Shown here piece after piece: positions 8,990-16,780 of a stretch of DNA of 64,000 nucleotides. Position numbers and translations under genes: made by a program. Origin of the DNA: Halobacteriovorax sp. GTDB lineage: Bacteria; Bdellovibrionota; Bacteriovoracia; Bacteriovoracales; Bacteriovoracaceae. The notes beneath the pieces are model-generated. The model had not been told where the DNA came from and did no database searches. It saw only the letters and a list, made by a program, of their open reading frames with translations. The DNA lies in contig PBIO01000014.1 in the NCBI GenBank assembly GCA_002720865.1, positions 62,001 through 126,000 on the forward strand, given 5' to 3'. The first letter of the stretch is position 1. Each line of letters begins with the position of its first letter.

Positions 8990-9018
8990 TTAGATTTTTT
9001 CTTCTAACAAAAATCTAA
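8990..9018 (+). repeat. AT-rich inverted repeat after pgpA
   Basis: TTAGATTTTT (8990-8999) is perfectly complementary to AAAAATCTAA (9009-9018) with a nine-base loop. It could end pgpA transcription, but the stem is AT-rich and no T-run follows, so it is a weak terminator at best. Confidence 0.4.
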
Positions 9019-9057
9019 AATTCCAATTAACCACATCTTTTTCACAAAAACAGGTTG

Positions 9058-9116
9058 ACTTGCGCACAACTTACGCACAAACTAAACTTACGCAAAAGTG
9101 ATTAAAACTTACGCAC
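9058..9116 (+). repeat. Four direct repeats ACTTRCGCA upstream of recA
   Basis: ACTTGCGCA begins at 9058 and ACTTACGCA begins at 9069, 9086 and 9107. All four are in the same orientation, 11, 17 and 21 bases apart, inside a 59-base stretch. The first copy overlaps a TTGACT that could be a -35 element. The arrangement resembles multiple binding sites for one DNA-binding protein. The binding protein is unknown. Confidence 0.65.
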
Positions 9117-9207
9117 TAGTGTTCTGATTTTGCTTAGGCCTAATGAGAACTCTCTTAAAAGTTGCACGTTAAGTCATAATCACTTTGAACAGTTTTTGGA
9201 TAAACAA

Positions 9208-9264
9208 TGTGCCAAGACTGGAGAGAAATGATATTTTTTAGATGTTCTCACCATTCATGGCACA
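9208..9264 (+). other. Long imperfect hairpin in the recA leader
   Basis: Bases 9208-9227 pair with 9245-9264 without any bulge: 17 of 20 positions are complementary. The outer arm is TGTGCCA/TGGCACA (perfect 7 bp) and the inner arm GGAGAGAA/TTCTCACC (one mismatch), around a 17-base AT-rich loop. It ends 36 bases before the recA ATG. No T-run follows, so it is not a terminator; it may be an mRNA leader structure or a long operator. Confidence 0.7.
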
Positions 9265-9300
9265 CACCATAAAAATTATCTTTTACGAGGGAGAAGAAGA

Positions 9301-10443
9301 ATGGCAGCTAGCAAAACACCAACAAAAGTTTTATCGACTGAAAGTAACAAAGCAAAGGCCCTAGACATGGCCCTTTCCACAATTGAAAAGCAATTTGGAA
9401 AAGGTGCAATCATGAAACTAGATGGCTCCGAAAAAGCAGAAAAAATCCCTGCCATCTCAACTGGATCTCTAGGTATCGACCTTGCTTTAGGTGTTGGTGG
9501 AATCCCAAAAGGTCGTATTATTGAAATCTACGGTCCTGAATCTTCCGGTAAAACAACTCTAACTCTTCATATCGCAGCTGAATGTCAAAAAGCTGGTGGA
9601 ACGGTAGCTTTCGTAGATGCCGAACATGCCCTTGATACAGCTTATGCTTCTCACCTAGGTGTAGATATTCCTAATACGCTTATCTCTCAACCTGATAGTG
9701 GCGAGCAGGCCCTAGAAATTACTGATATGCTCGTTCGTTCAGGAGCTGTTGATCTACTTATTGTAGACTCAGTTGCAGCACTTACTCCTAGAGCAGAACT
9801 TGAAGGAGATATGGGCGACAGTCACATGGGTCTTCAAGCAAGACTGATGTCACAGGCATTAAGAAAACTTACAGGTTCAATCTCTAGATCAAATACAACT
9901 GTAATTTTCATTAACCAGTTAAGAATGAAAATTGGTGTTATGTTTGGAAATCCTGAAACAACTACTGGTGGTAATGCCCTTAAGTTCTACTCCTCAGTTC
10001 GTTTAGATATTAGAAGAATTGGTGCTATCAAAGACGGTGATCAATTCATTGGCAACAGAACTAAAGTTAAAGTTGTAAAAAATAAGGTAGCTCCTCCTTT
10101 TAAAACAATTGAATTTGATATTATGTATGGCGAAGGTATCTCTAAAGAAGGTGATATTTTAGACCTCGCGGTAACTAACGGAATTGTTGAAAAAGCCGGT
10201 GCTTGGTTCTCTTATAACAATGCTAAGATTGGCCAAGGTAGAGAAAATTCAAAAACTTTCTTAAAAGAAAATCCTGATATTCGCCAAGAAATCTGTGACA
10301 AGGTCCTTGCTAAAAATGGTCTTGGTAACGGAATACTGGAAGAAGAGATCATCAATGAAGATACTGGTGAAATTGAAGTGGCCATGCCAGAGGAAGCAGC
10401 TGCTCCAAAAAAGGCTACTCGCAAAAAGAAAACCATCCAATAA
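9301..10443 (+). CDS. recA: Recombinase RecA
   Basis: RecA coats single-stranded DNA, catalyses homologous strand exchange and triggers LexA cleavage. The 380-residue protein has the expected N-terminal helix ([20 protein letters not shown]), Walker A GPESSGKT near residues 78-85, the DAEHALD segment, the Walker [11 protein letters not shown] and the DNA-binding loop regions ([21 protein letters not shown] is split across loop L1). The C-terminal tail is rich in acidic residues and then Lys (KKATRKKKT), longer and more basic at the very end than usual. A good ribosome site (GGGAG) precedes the ATG. A strong terminator separates it from recX. Confidence 0.98.
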   Translation: MAASKTPTKVLSTESNKAKALDMALSTIEKQFGKGAIMKLDGSEKAEKIPAISTGSLGIDLALGVGGIPKGRIIEIYGPESSGKTTLTLHIAAECQKAGGTVAFVDAEHALDTAYASHLGVDIPNTLISQPDSGEQALEITDMLVRSGAVDLLIVDSVAALTPRAELEGDMGDSHMGLQARLMSQALRKLTGSISRSNTTVIFINQLRMKIGVMFGNPETTTGGNALKFYSSVRLDIRRIGAIKDGDQFIGNRTKVKVVKNKVAPPFKTIEFDIMYGEGISKEGDILDLAVTNGIVEKAGAWFSYNNAKIGQGRENSKTFLKENPDIRQEICDKVLAKNGLGNGILEEEIINEDTGEIEVAMPEEAAAPKKATRKKKTIQ

Positions 10444-10453
10444 AGTGAATATG

Positions 10454-10481
10454 CGGCCTAGTTTAACTAGGCCGTTTTTTT
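10454..10481 (+). terminator. Rho-independent terminator after recA
   Basis: CGGCCTAG (10454-10461), loop TTTAA, CTAGGCCG (10467-10474) and then seven T bases form a textbook terminator. It ends three bases before the recX ATG, so it covers the place where the recX ribosome site should be. Confidence 0.93.
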
Positions 10482-10484
10482 ATT

Positions 10485-10934
10485 ATGGAAAATCCCCCCG
10501 CCTACAAGTACTGCATCAGAATCCTTTCTAAAAAGGATTATTCTAGAGCAAAAATTAAACAAAAGTTGATTGATAGAGATCACGCAGATGTTGCAGATGA
10601 ACTTATAGAACTCCTAGTTGAGAAACGATACCTAAGGGAAGATTATTACGTAGAGGGTCGAATCAAAGGCATGATGAAAAAAAATTATGCTCCTTCGTAC
10701 ATTATTCTAAAGTTAAAAGAAGAAGGTGTTGAGGTCGGCATGAGTTTAATTGAAGAAGTATTCCAGGAATGGGGCTTTGACACTTATACTCAAATTGAAG
10801 ACCTTATTAGAAAAAAATCAATTCTTCACGATTGGACTAGTGAAGACATCAAAATTCCTCAGAATAAAGTCAAATTAAGCCGTTTTGTGCAATCTAAGGG
10901 TCATAAATGGGAAGAGCTTAAAGACTTTTTTTAG
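10485..10934 (+). CDS. recX: Regulatory protein RecX
   Basis: RecX binds the RecA filament and limits its activity. The 149-residue protein shows the family pattern of three-helix repeats: YKYCIRILSKKDYSRAKIKQKL, then ELIELLVEKRYLREDYY, then PSYIILKLKEEGV and the second repeat set. The ATG sits three bases after the T-run of the recA terminator and has no Shine-Dalgarno sequence; no alternative start exists before the conserved region. RecX would therefore be made only from read-through transcripts, with the terminator stem close to the start codon. Confidence 0.88.
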   Translation: MENPPAYKYCIRILSKKDYSRAKIKQKLIDRDHADVADELIELLVEKRYLREDYYVEGRIKGMMKKNYAPSYIILKLKEEGVEVGMSLIEEVFQEWGFDTYTQIEDLIRKKSILHDWTSEDIKIPQNKVKLSRFVQSKGHKWEELKDFF

Positions 10935-11027
10935 AATAAAAACAGGCCGCGTCAATAATCCTTTAAATTCAAATTAAACTGCATTTATGCTAGTTTTACT
11001 GGATTCTAGAGAAGAAGGATTTGCATA

Positions 11028-13616
11028 ATGAAAGCATCGGAAATTAGAAAAAAATTCGCCAAATATTTTGAGCAACATGGACATCAAAAGATTGCCTCTA
11101 GTCCTCTCGTCCCTCAAAACGATGATACTCTTCTTTTTACTAATGCAGGGATGAATCAGTTTAAGGATTACTTTACTGGCAAAGCTAATGCAGAAAATCC
11201 TAAAGCAGTGACGATTCAAAAAGTAGTTCGTGCTGGTGGAAAACATAATGATTTAGAAAATGTTGGTTTTACGGCCAGACATCATACTTTTTTTGAGATG
11301 CTTGGAAACTTTTCCTTTGGTGACTACTTTAAAGAAGAAGCTATTAAGTTTGCCTGGAAATTTCTTACTGAAGAATTAAAGATTCCCACTGAAAAACTTT
11401 ATGTGACTGTTCACCACTCAGATGAGGAAGCTCTTAAAATTTGGAATGAAAAGATTGGAATCCCAATCGATAGAATATTTAAAAAAGGTGATAAAGATAA
11501 CTTTTGGGAAATGGGGGAATATGGTCCCTGCGGTCCTTGTAGTGAAATATTTTTTGACCATGGTGAAGCTCACGCTATGCCAAACTTTAAGCCTGGAAAA
11601 GACCAGGACATCCTAGACGATGAAGATCGTTATGTTGAAATTTGGAACCTCGTTTTTATGCAATACGAGAAAACCCCTGAGGGAAGACTCGATTTACCTA
11701 AACCTTCCATAGATACTGGTGCTGGTTTAGAACGGATTGCCGCCGCTCTTCAAGGAAAATATTGGAATTACGATAGCGATATCTTTAAGCCAATTTTAGA
11801 TTCGATAGGATCTATTACTAAAAAATCTTACGATGAAGATAAATACAAAGGACCCTTTCGAGTAATTGCAGACCATATCAGAAGCTGCACCATGCTTATC
11901 ACCGATGGAGTAATTCCTTCTAATGAAGGCCGAGGATACGTTTTAAGAAGGATAATTAGAAGAGCCGTAAGAAACCTCAAAGAACTTGGTGCACCTGCAG
12001 GATCATTTTATAAATTAGTGCCGGCCGTGTTTGAATCACTTGGAGAGGAATATCCTCAAAATGCTACAAACGCTACACTGGCCGAAGAGTACCTTAAGCT
12101 TGAAGAAGAAAAATTTCTCGAAACTTTAGATCAAGGTTTAAAGTTTTTGAATGAGGCCATCAAAAAAGAGTTAAAAGATAAAATTCTTCCTGGTGAAGCA
12201 GCTTTTAAGCTTTATGACACTTATGGATTTCCTTTTGACCTAACTGAAGTCATTTTGAAAGAAAAAGGTTTAGACGTAGACACTGTAGGTTTTGAAGAAG
12301 CTCTAAACAGACAAAAAGAACTTTCTAAAAAATCTTGGAAAAGTGGGCAAAACGCGGACTTAAGTATTTTCCATGCGGAAAAAGAAAAACACGGTACGAC
12401 CAAATTTCTTGGTTATAGTTCACTATCTGCTAATTCAAAATTATTGGCAAAAATAGATTTAGAAGAAACAACAGCTCTTGTCTTTGACCAAACTCCTTTT
12501 TATGGTGAATCAGGCGGACAAGCTGGCGATAAAGGCGAGATCCTTCTTAATGGAAAAAAGGTTTCAACTGTATTTGATACACAGAAACCGGTTGAAGATC
12601 TTTTTGTCCATTTCTCAAAAGATGCAAGTTTATTAGATGTTGGAAAGACCTATGAATTAAACGTGAATTCAAAAGACCGTGCACTCACGGCCAGAAATCA
12701 CTCAGCCACTCATCTTCTTCAAGCCGCCTTAATTGAAGTTCTAGGTGACCATATCAAACAAGCTGGTTCGCATGTAGACGAGTCTAGACTTAGATTTGAT
12801 TTTACTCATATGAAAGCGGTTTCAAACGAAGAGCTTAAAAGAATTGAAAGTATTGTAAACAGGGAAATTCAAAATTCACTTGAGGTTTTAACAAGTGAAA
12901 TGAGTATGGATGAGGCCATCAAGGCTGGAGCACTTGCTCTTTTTGGTGAAAAATATGGCGACAAAGTAAGGGTTCTGCAAATGGGCAGCTTTTCTACCGA
13001 GCTGTGTGGCGGAACACATGTAAAAAACACTTCGGAAATTGGATTATTTAAAATCATAAGCGAATCTTCACTAGCATCTGGAGTTAGAAGGATAGAAGCT
13101 GTTAGTTCAGATACTGCTACCACTAGACTTGTTCAAAGAAGTAATACACTAGAGGAAATAGAAAAACTATTTAAGGTAAAAGGCGATGTCGTCCTTGATC
13201 GAGTTCAGAGCCTTTTATCTGAAGTAAAAGAGAAATCAAAAGAAATTCAAAAATTAACAGACAAAGTTCAATCTTCTCAAAGTGAAAACTTATTTGAAAA
13301 CCCTACGGAAATTAAGGGTAACTTATATAAATTTGTTCAAGCGCCTGAAGGGGCAGACTTAAGAAAGTTAAGTGACGGGTTTATTGCTAAACATAGTAAT
13401 GGGATTTTACTGGCAACTACTATTAAAGGTCCAAAGATTGCAATTCTTCTCCGTGCGGGAAAAGACGTTAAAGAATTTAACTGCAATACTAACTTAAAAG
13501 AAGTCCTGCCTCTTATTAATGGTCGTGGCGGTGGAAAGCCTGACATGGCTCAAGGCTCAGGGGATGCCGGGGCAGACTTAAAGAATATAGATAAAAAAAT
13601 ACAGGAATTAATATGA
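11028..13616 (+). CDS. alaS: Alanine-tRNA ligase
   Basis: AlaS charges tRNA-Ala and edits mischarged Ser and Gly. The 862-residue length is normal. The N-terminal class II catalytic core begins ASEIRKKFAKYFEQHGH with motif 2 around VRAGGKHNDLENVG. The editing domain contains the zinc motif in NHSATHLL (about residue 562) and the CGGTH signature (about 662). The C-terminal DHHA1 domain ends in GRGGGKPDMAQGSG. A GAAGAAGGA ribosome site precedes the ATG. Its TGA overlaps the ATG of the next gene (ATGA). Confidence 0.97.
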   Translation: MKASEIRKKFAKYFEQHGHQKIASSPLVPQNDDTLLFTNAGMNQFKDYFTGKANAENPKAVTIQKVVRAGGKHNDLENVGFTARHHTFFEMLGNFSFGDYFKEEAIKFAWKFLTEELKIPTEKLYVTVHHSDEEALKIWNEKIGIPIDRIFKKGDKDNFWEMGEYGPCGPCSEIFFDHGEAHAMPNFKPGKDQDILDDEDRYVEIWNLVFMQYEKTPEGRLDLPKPSIDTGAGLERIAAALQGKYWNYDSDIFKPILDSIGSITKKSYDEDKYKGPFRVIADHIRSCTMLITDGVIPSNEGRGYVLRRIIRRAVRNLKELGAPAGSFYKLVPAVFESLGEEYPQNATNATLAEEYLKLEEEKFLETLDQGLKFLNEAIKKELKDKILPGEAAFKLYDTYGFPFDLTEVILKEKGLDVDTVGFEEALNRQKELSKKSWKSGQNADLSIFHAEKEKHGTTKFLGYSSLSANSKLLAKIDLEETTALVFDQTPFYGESGGQAGDKGEILLNGKKVSTVFDTQKPVEDLFVHFSKDASLLDVGKTYELNVNSKDRALTARNHSATHLLQAALIEVLGDHIKQAGSHVDESRLRFDFTHMKAVSNEELKRIESIVNREIQNSLEVLTSEMSMDEAIKAGALALFGEKYGDKVRVLQMGSFSTELCGGTHVKNTSEIGLFKIISESSLASGVRRIEAVSSDTATTRLVQRSNTLEEIEKLFKVKGDVVLDRVQSLLSEVKEKSKEIQKLTDKVQSSQSENLFENPTEIKGNLYKFVQAPEGADLRKLSDGFIAKHSNGILLATTIKGPKIAILLRAGKDVKEFNCNTNLKEVLPLINGRGGGKPDMAQGSGDAGADLKNIDKKIQELI

Positions 13617-15343
13617 CAAAAATTAAAAATTTATTACTAATCTTGGTTCTAGTTTTAGCTTCGACTTGTAAAAAGCCAGATGCCAACAGTAATAAGAAAT
13701 TATTAAATGTTCCCCTTTCTGGTGAAATCTCAACCCTCGACCCAGCTAATTCCTATGATACGATATCCGCATCAATCGTTTACCAATGTTATGAACAATT
13801 GTATGAATATCATTATTTAAAAAGACCTTATACACTTCAACCACTTCTTGCCGAAGGCCTTCCTAAAATCGAAAACAATGGAAAGAGATACATAATTAAG
13901 ATAAAAAAGGGAATTAGCTATCACGACGACCCTGCCTTCAAAGGAAAAACAAGATTCGTAAAGGCTGAGGATTTTATAACTCAGATAAAGAGGCTCGCAT
14001 TTTTACCCACAAGAAGTAATGGCTGGTGGTTATTTGACGGGAAAATCAAAGGACTAAATGAATTCAGAAAAACCGTTGGCAGTGATTTTGAAAAATTTAA
14101 AACGACAAAGGTCTCAGGACTAAAGGCCCTAGACGATCAAACTTTAGTAATTGAGTTAGTAGAGGCATATCCGCAAATGATCTACACGTTAGCCATGTCA
14201 TTTACTTCACCAATCCCCTTAGAGGTCGTTGAAGGCTATGAAAACAGGTTGAATGATAAAATCGTCGGCACAGGTCCTTTCATGCTTTCTGAGTGGGTAG
14301 CAAGCTCGAAGTTAACCATCAAGCGTTACCCACAGTATAGGGAAGCATTCTATCCTCGTCAGGGGGATAGAATGGCAAACTCAAGAAACTTGTTAACTGA
14401 TGCCGGTAAAAAAATACCTTTTCTTGATACTGTTCAGTACCACATAATTAAAGAGGCTCAGACAAGATGGCTCAATTTCAGATCAAAGAAAATTGATCTT
14501 CTTATCGTTCCAAAAGATAATTTTAGAACGGCAATCGACCCATCAGGAAAAATCACTAAAGATTTATCTGATGAAGGGATTAAACTCCAAACCTTTCCAA
14601 CTCTAACTTACTGGTGGCTTTCATTTAATATGAAAGATCCACTTCTGGGAAAAAACAAAAAGCTTAGGTTAGCGATTGCTCATGCTATAGATATTGATAG
14701 ATATATACAGCTCTTTACTAATAATACTGGGCAAAGGGCCAATTCAATTTATCCTCCAGGAATTCCCGGTTACGATGCAGCTGCAGAGCTCCCTTACGAG
14801 TATGACCTTGAAAAAGCTAAAAAGTACTTAGCGGAAGCTGGATACCCAGAAGGCAAAGGATTACCGGTATTAACTTATGACGTAAGAGGCAGTAGCGCCA
14901 CAAATAGACAGCAGGCCGATTTCGTTAAAAGCTCTCTTATTAAAATTGGTATCCAGATCACAGAAGCTCTAAACACTTTTCCGGCATTTCTTGAAAAGGC
15001 TAGAAAAGGGACTCTTCAATTTTGGCAAGACGGTTGGGCCATGGATTATCCTGATGCAGAAAATAGCTTACAATTACTTGTTACGAAAAATCATAGCCCT
15101 GGACCAAACTCAACTTTCTATTCAAATGAAGAATTCGATAAGCTCTTTGATAAGTTAAAACTTTTACAAGACGGCGAGGAAAAACACGCTTTAATGAAGA
15201 AGATGGAAAAGATTATACACGAGGATTTGCCTTGGGTAATGCAGTACTATTCTAGAAACTACATCCTCTTTCATGAAAGATTAAACAACTATCGTCATAG
15301 TGATTTGATCTACAACAATATGAAATATCTTAGAATCAAGTAG
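13613..15343 (+). CDS. ABC transporter peptide-binding lipoprotein (OppA/DppA family)
   Basis: The 576-residue protein matches family 5 solute-binding proteins: PLSGEISTLDPANSYD near the N terminus (the LDP signature), then two lobes with typical segments such as VGTGPFMLSEW, LRLAIAHAIDIDRY and WAMDYPDAENSLQLL. A lipoprotein signal precedes a cysteine at about residue 19 (VLASTC); Thr at position -1 is unusual for signal peptidase II, so lipidation is probable rather than certain. The ATGA overlap with alaS couples the two genes. No permease or ATPase genes are adjacent, so transporter partners must lie elsewhere. Confidence 0.9.
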   Translation: MTKIKNLLLILVLVLASTCKKPDANSNKKLLNVPLSGEISTLDPANSYDTISASIVYQCYEQLYEYHYLKRPYTLQPLLAEGLPKIENNGKRYIIKIKKGISYHDDPAFKGKTRFVKAEDFITQIKRLAFLPTRSNGWWLFDGKIKGLNEFRKTVGSDFEKFKTTKVSGLKALDDQTLVIELVEAYPQMIYTLAMSFTSPIPLEVVEGYENRLNDKIVGTGPFMLSEWVASSKLTIKRYPQYREAFYPRQGDRMANSRNLLTDAGKKIPFLDTVQYHIIKEAQTRWLNFRSKKIDLLIVPKDNFRTAIDPSGKITKDLSDEGIKLQTFPTLTYWWLSFNMKDPLLGKNKKLRLAIAHAIDIDRYIQLFTNNTGQRANSIYPPGIPGYDAAAELPYEYDLEKAKKYLAEAGYPEGKGLPVLTYDVRGSSATNRQQADFVKSSLIKIGIQITEALNTFPAFLEKARKGTLQFWQDGWAMDYPDAENSLQLLVTKNHSPGPNSTFYSNEEFDKLFDKLKLLQDGEEKHALMKKMEKIIHEDLPWVMQYYSRNYILFHERLNNYRHSDLIYNNMKYLRIK

Positions 15344-15355
15344 TTAAGCAAATAC

Positions 15356-15378
15356 AGCTAGGCAAATTCTGCCTAGCT
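15356..15378 (+). terminator. Terminator-like hairpin without T-run
   Basis: AGCTAGGCA (15356-15364) pairs perfectly with TGCCTAGCT (15370-15378) around a five-base loop, 12 bases after the peptide-binding gene. Only mixed sequence follows, so it may stabilise the mRNA 3' end or terminate poorly. Confidence 0.55.
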
Positions 15379-15464
15379 TAGTCCTATTTATCAAGTTACC
15401 TAGTTTAAATGTCGATTGGAGTAATGAGAAGCCTTTGGGCTTTCCCTGCAACAATGGAAACATT

Positions 15465-15869
15465 ATGAAAACTAGACCTGCTATTCAATTTTTAATCCTA
15501 GGATTATTTATGCTTACGGCTACCATGTCGTTTGCAAGGGACTATATGATCTATAGCATAGTTCAAGAAATCCCAATGGGTGAACCTAATGAAAAAATAA
15601 AAAAGAATTTTTATATCAATATGGGGAAACAACAAGGCGTAGACAGAGGGACAACCCTAGATGTTTATAGAACTGTTCATAGAGTAGACCCCTACGCTAC
15701 CAAAAAGAGATATAATTACAAAATTAAGGTTGGGCAACTTAAAGTAGTCCACTCTGAAGAAAACGCTGCTATTGGGGCTATGGAAACTGTTCAGAATGAA
15801 GCAGATGATGCGCTTCTTGAAATTGAAAATTTAATGATTGGTGATGAAGTTAGTGTGCATATTAACTAA
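15465..15869 (+). CDS. Small exported protein of unknown function
   Basis: The 134-residue protein starts at the ATG at 15465, which follows GGAAA and gives a clean signal peptide (MKTRPAIQFLILGLFMLTATMSFA, cut before RDYM). The frame is open ten codons further upstream, but that would bury the signal. The mature part contains INMGKQQGVDRGTTLDVYR and ends in LMIGDEVSVHIN, a pattern seen in small beta-rich domains of flagellar FlgT-like and related envelope proteins. This similarity is by eye only. Its last four bases overlap the 3' end of the convergent 76-residue gene. Confidence 0.7.
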   Translation: MKTRPAIQFLILGLFMLTATMSFARDYMIYSIVQEIPMGEPNEKIKKNFYINMGKQQGVDRGTTLDVYRTVHRVDPYATKKRYNYKIKVGQLKVVHSEENAAIGAMETVQNEADDALLEIENLMIGDEVSVHIN

Positions 15870-16096
15870 TCTTTCGAAACTGCATGTAAGTTATCTCTTC
15901 GCTCTTTTACTAGTTCTATAATTTTATTAATAGCGTTCATTACTTTTTTTGAGCGCTGAGCTTCTTTACTGTCTTCATCAAACTGACCCGCTATTACATT
16001 ATCAATAAACGAACCCATACCTTGAGCAACGAGTAGATGATTACTTACATCATGGAGAAATTTTCTTTCTTCTTTTATAACTTCAATAGGATCCAC
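15866..16096 (-). CDS. Small helical protein resembling a lone histidine-phosphotransfer hairpin
   Basis: Starting at the GTG at 16096, which overlaps the upstream stop in TAGTG and has AGAGG nine bases before it, the protein is 76 residues. It has two helices. The first contains KFLHDVSNHLLVAQGM, close to the H-box (HDxxNxL) of sensor kinase dimerisation domains, with the candidate His at residue 15. The second is basic (AQRSKKVMNAINKIIELVKERRDNL). No ATP-binding kinase domain follows. The frame stays open to 16156, but that longer version would overlap the upstream gene by 61 bases. Phosphotransfer activity is inference. Confidence 0.6.
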   Translation of the reverse strand: MDPIEVIKEERKFLHDVSNHLLVAQGMGSFIDNVIAGQFDEDSKEAQRSKKVMNAINKIIELVKERRDNLHAVSKD

Positions 16097-16335
16097 TAGT
16101 TCAAAACCTCTGTTAGGGCCTTCTGGCGCTCGACAGTGCCTCTTAAAATTGCACATTCAATCTTAACGTCTTTTAAAAGAAGTAGATAGGTTTCAGAAAT
16201 TTCTAATTTATATATGCTCGAAGTCAAAACAACTTCATTAACTCTTTTTCCAAAAACAAATCCCTTGAAATGAGCAACATAACTATGCTGCCCCGCTCCA
16301 GTTTTAAGAATTTTACTAATTAAGATAACCCTCAT
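16096..16335 (-). CDS. Small hypothetical protein
   Basis: This 79-residue protein is not one I recognise. It looks beta-rich (VAHFKGFVFGKRVNEVVLT, then LEISETYLLLLKDVKIECAIL) with a short helical tail and no signal peptide. It starts at an ATG about 120 bases away from the divergent rpoZ promoter. Its stop overlaps the GTG of the next gene (TAGTG), so the pair is translationally coupled and probably works together. Confidence 0.55.
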   Translation of the reverse strand: MRVILISKILKTGAGQHSYVAHFKGFVFGKRVNEVVLTSSIYKLEISETYLLLLKDVKIECAILRGTVERQKALTEVLN

Positions 16336-16453
16336 AAATCTATTAATGCATTATCATATTGAAGCGAGTAACCTAAGTATCTAAAATTAAAAGGGTCTTC
16401 TTGGCCAAGTCTCAATTTTCTTCAATAGGAGTTTTTATAAGCCCCTGATTTTT

Positions 16454-16482
16454 TTGACAAAAGACCTACATAAACCTATAAA
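16454..16482 (+). promoter_or_regulatory. Near-consensus sigma-70 promoter for rpoZ
   Basis: TTGACA at 16454-16459, a 17-base spacer and TATAAA at 16477-16482. The predicted transcript starts near 16489, about 27 bases before the rpoZ ATG, with GGAG as ribosome site. This is the best housekeeping promoter in the window. Confidence 0.88.
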
Positions 16483-16515
16483 ATTCCTTCTTATACATTA
16501 TTTTGGAGTTACTTT

Positions 16516-16728
16516 ATGGCTAGAATTACTATCGAAGACTGTCTTGAAAAAGTTGAAAACCGTTACGAATTAGTTCACCTTTCAGTTAAGAGAGTTAAGC
16601 AACTTCGCGATGGAGCTGACAAACTAGTTAAAAGTAAAAATAAGGATATCGTAACAAGCCTTAGAGAAATTGCGGCTGGAAAAGTTAAGCATGCCCCAGT
16701 CTCAGAATACGACTCAGACGAATTCTAA
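16516..16728 (+). CDS. rpoZ: RNA polymerase omega subunit
   Basis: Omega assists folding and assembly of the beta-prime subunit. The 70-residue protein begins [20 protein letters not shown], the family's conserved N terminus, and continues with [15 protein letters not shown] and the T[11 protein letters not shown] segment. GGAG precedes the ATG. It is a single-gene unit between a strong promoter and a strong terminator. Confidence 0.95.
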   Translation: MARITIEDCLEKVENRYELVHLSVKRVKQLRDGADKLVKSKNKDIVTSLREIAAGKVKHAPVSEYDSDEF

Positions 16729-16753
16729 AAAATACAAAATAAATTTTAAAATT

Positions 16754-16780
16754 AAAAAGGCCCGAAAGGGCCTTTTTTTA
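16754..16780. terminator. Bidirectional terminator between rpoZ and lon
   Basis: AAAAAGGCCC (16754-16763), loop GAAA, GGGCCTTTTT (16768-16777) with A-run and T-run on the two sides. It serves rpoZ on the plus strand and the lon operon on the minus strand; the lon stop codon touches it. Confidence 0.93.

Larger units (their letters stand above)
8896..9300 (+). promoter_or_regulatory. Gene-free recA upstream region (405 bp)
   Basis: This is the only stretch over 300 bases without a gene. It holds, in order, two DnaA-box-like sequences, an AT-rich 10-bp inverted repeat, a TTGACT followed by four copies of ACTTRCGCA, a widely spaced GTTCT/AGAAC pair (9121-9150), a long imperfect hairpin, and the recA ribosome site GGGAG about seven bases before the ATG. 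I found no convincing spaced -35/-10 pair, no Escherichia-type LexA box (CTGT-N8-ACAG) and no TTAC-N3-GTAA box. Confidence 0.6.

Noticed and set aside
8899-9300. A chromosomal replication origin
   Set aside because: Only one perfect DnaA box is present and the usual neighbours (dnaA, dnaN, gidA, parAB, rpmH) are absent; the repeats are more simply read as a control region for recA.
15866-16096. A sensor histidine kinase
   Set aside because: Only an H-box-like helix hairpin is present; no ATP-binding N, G1 or G2 boxes follow.
15866-16335. One frameshifted gene instead of two small overlapping ones
   Set aside because: The GTG at 16096 with AGAGG ahead of it and the TAGTG overlap explain the arrangement without a frameshift, and the two products look structurally different.
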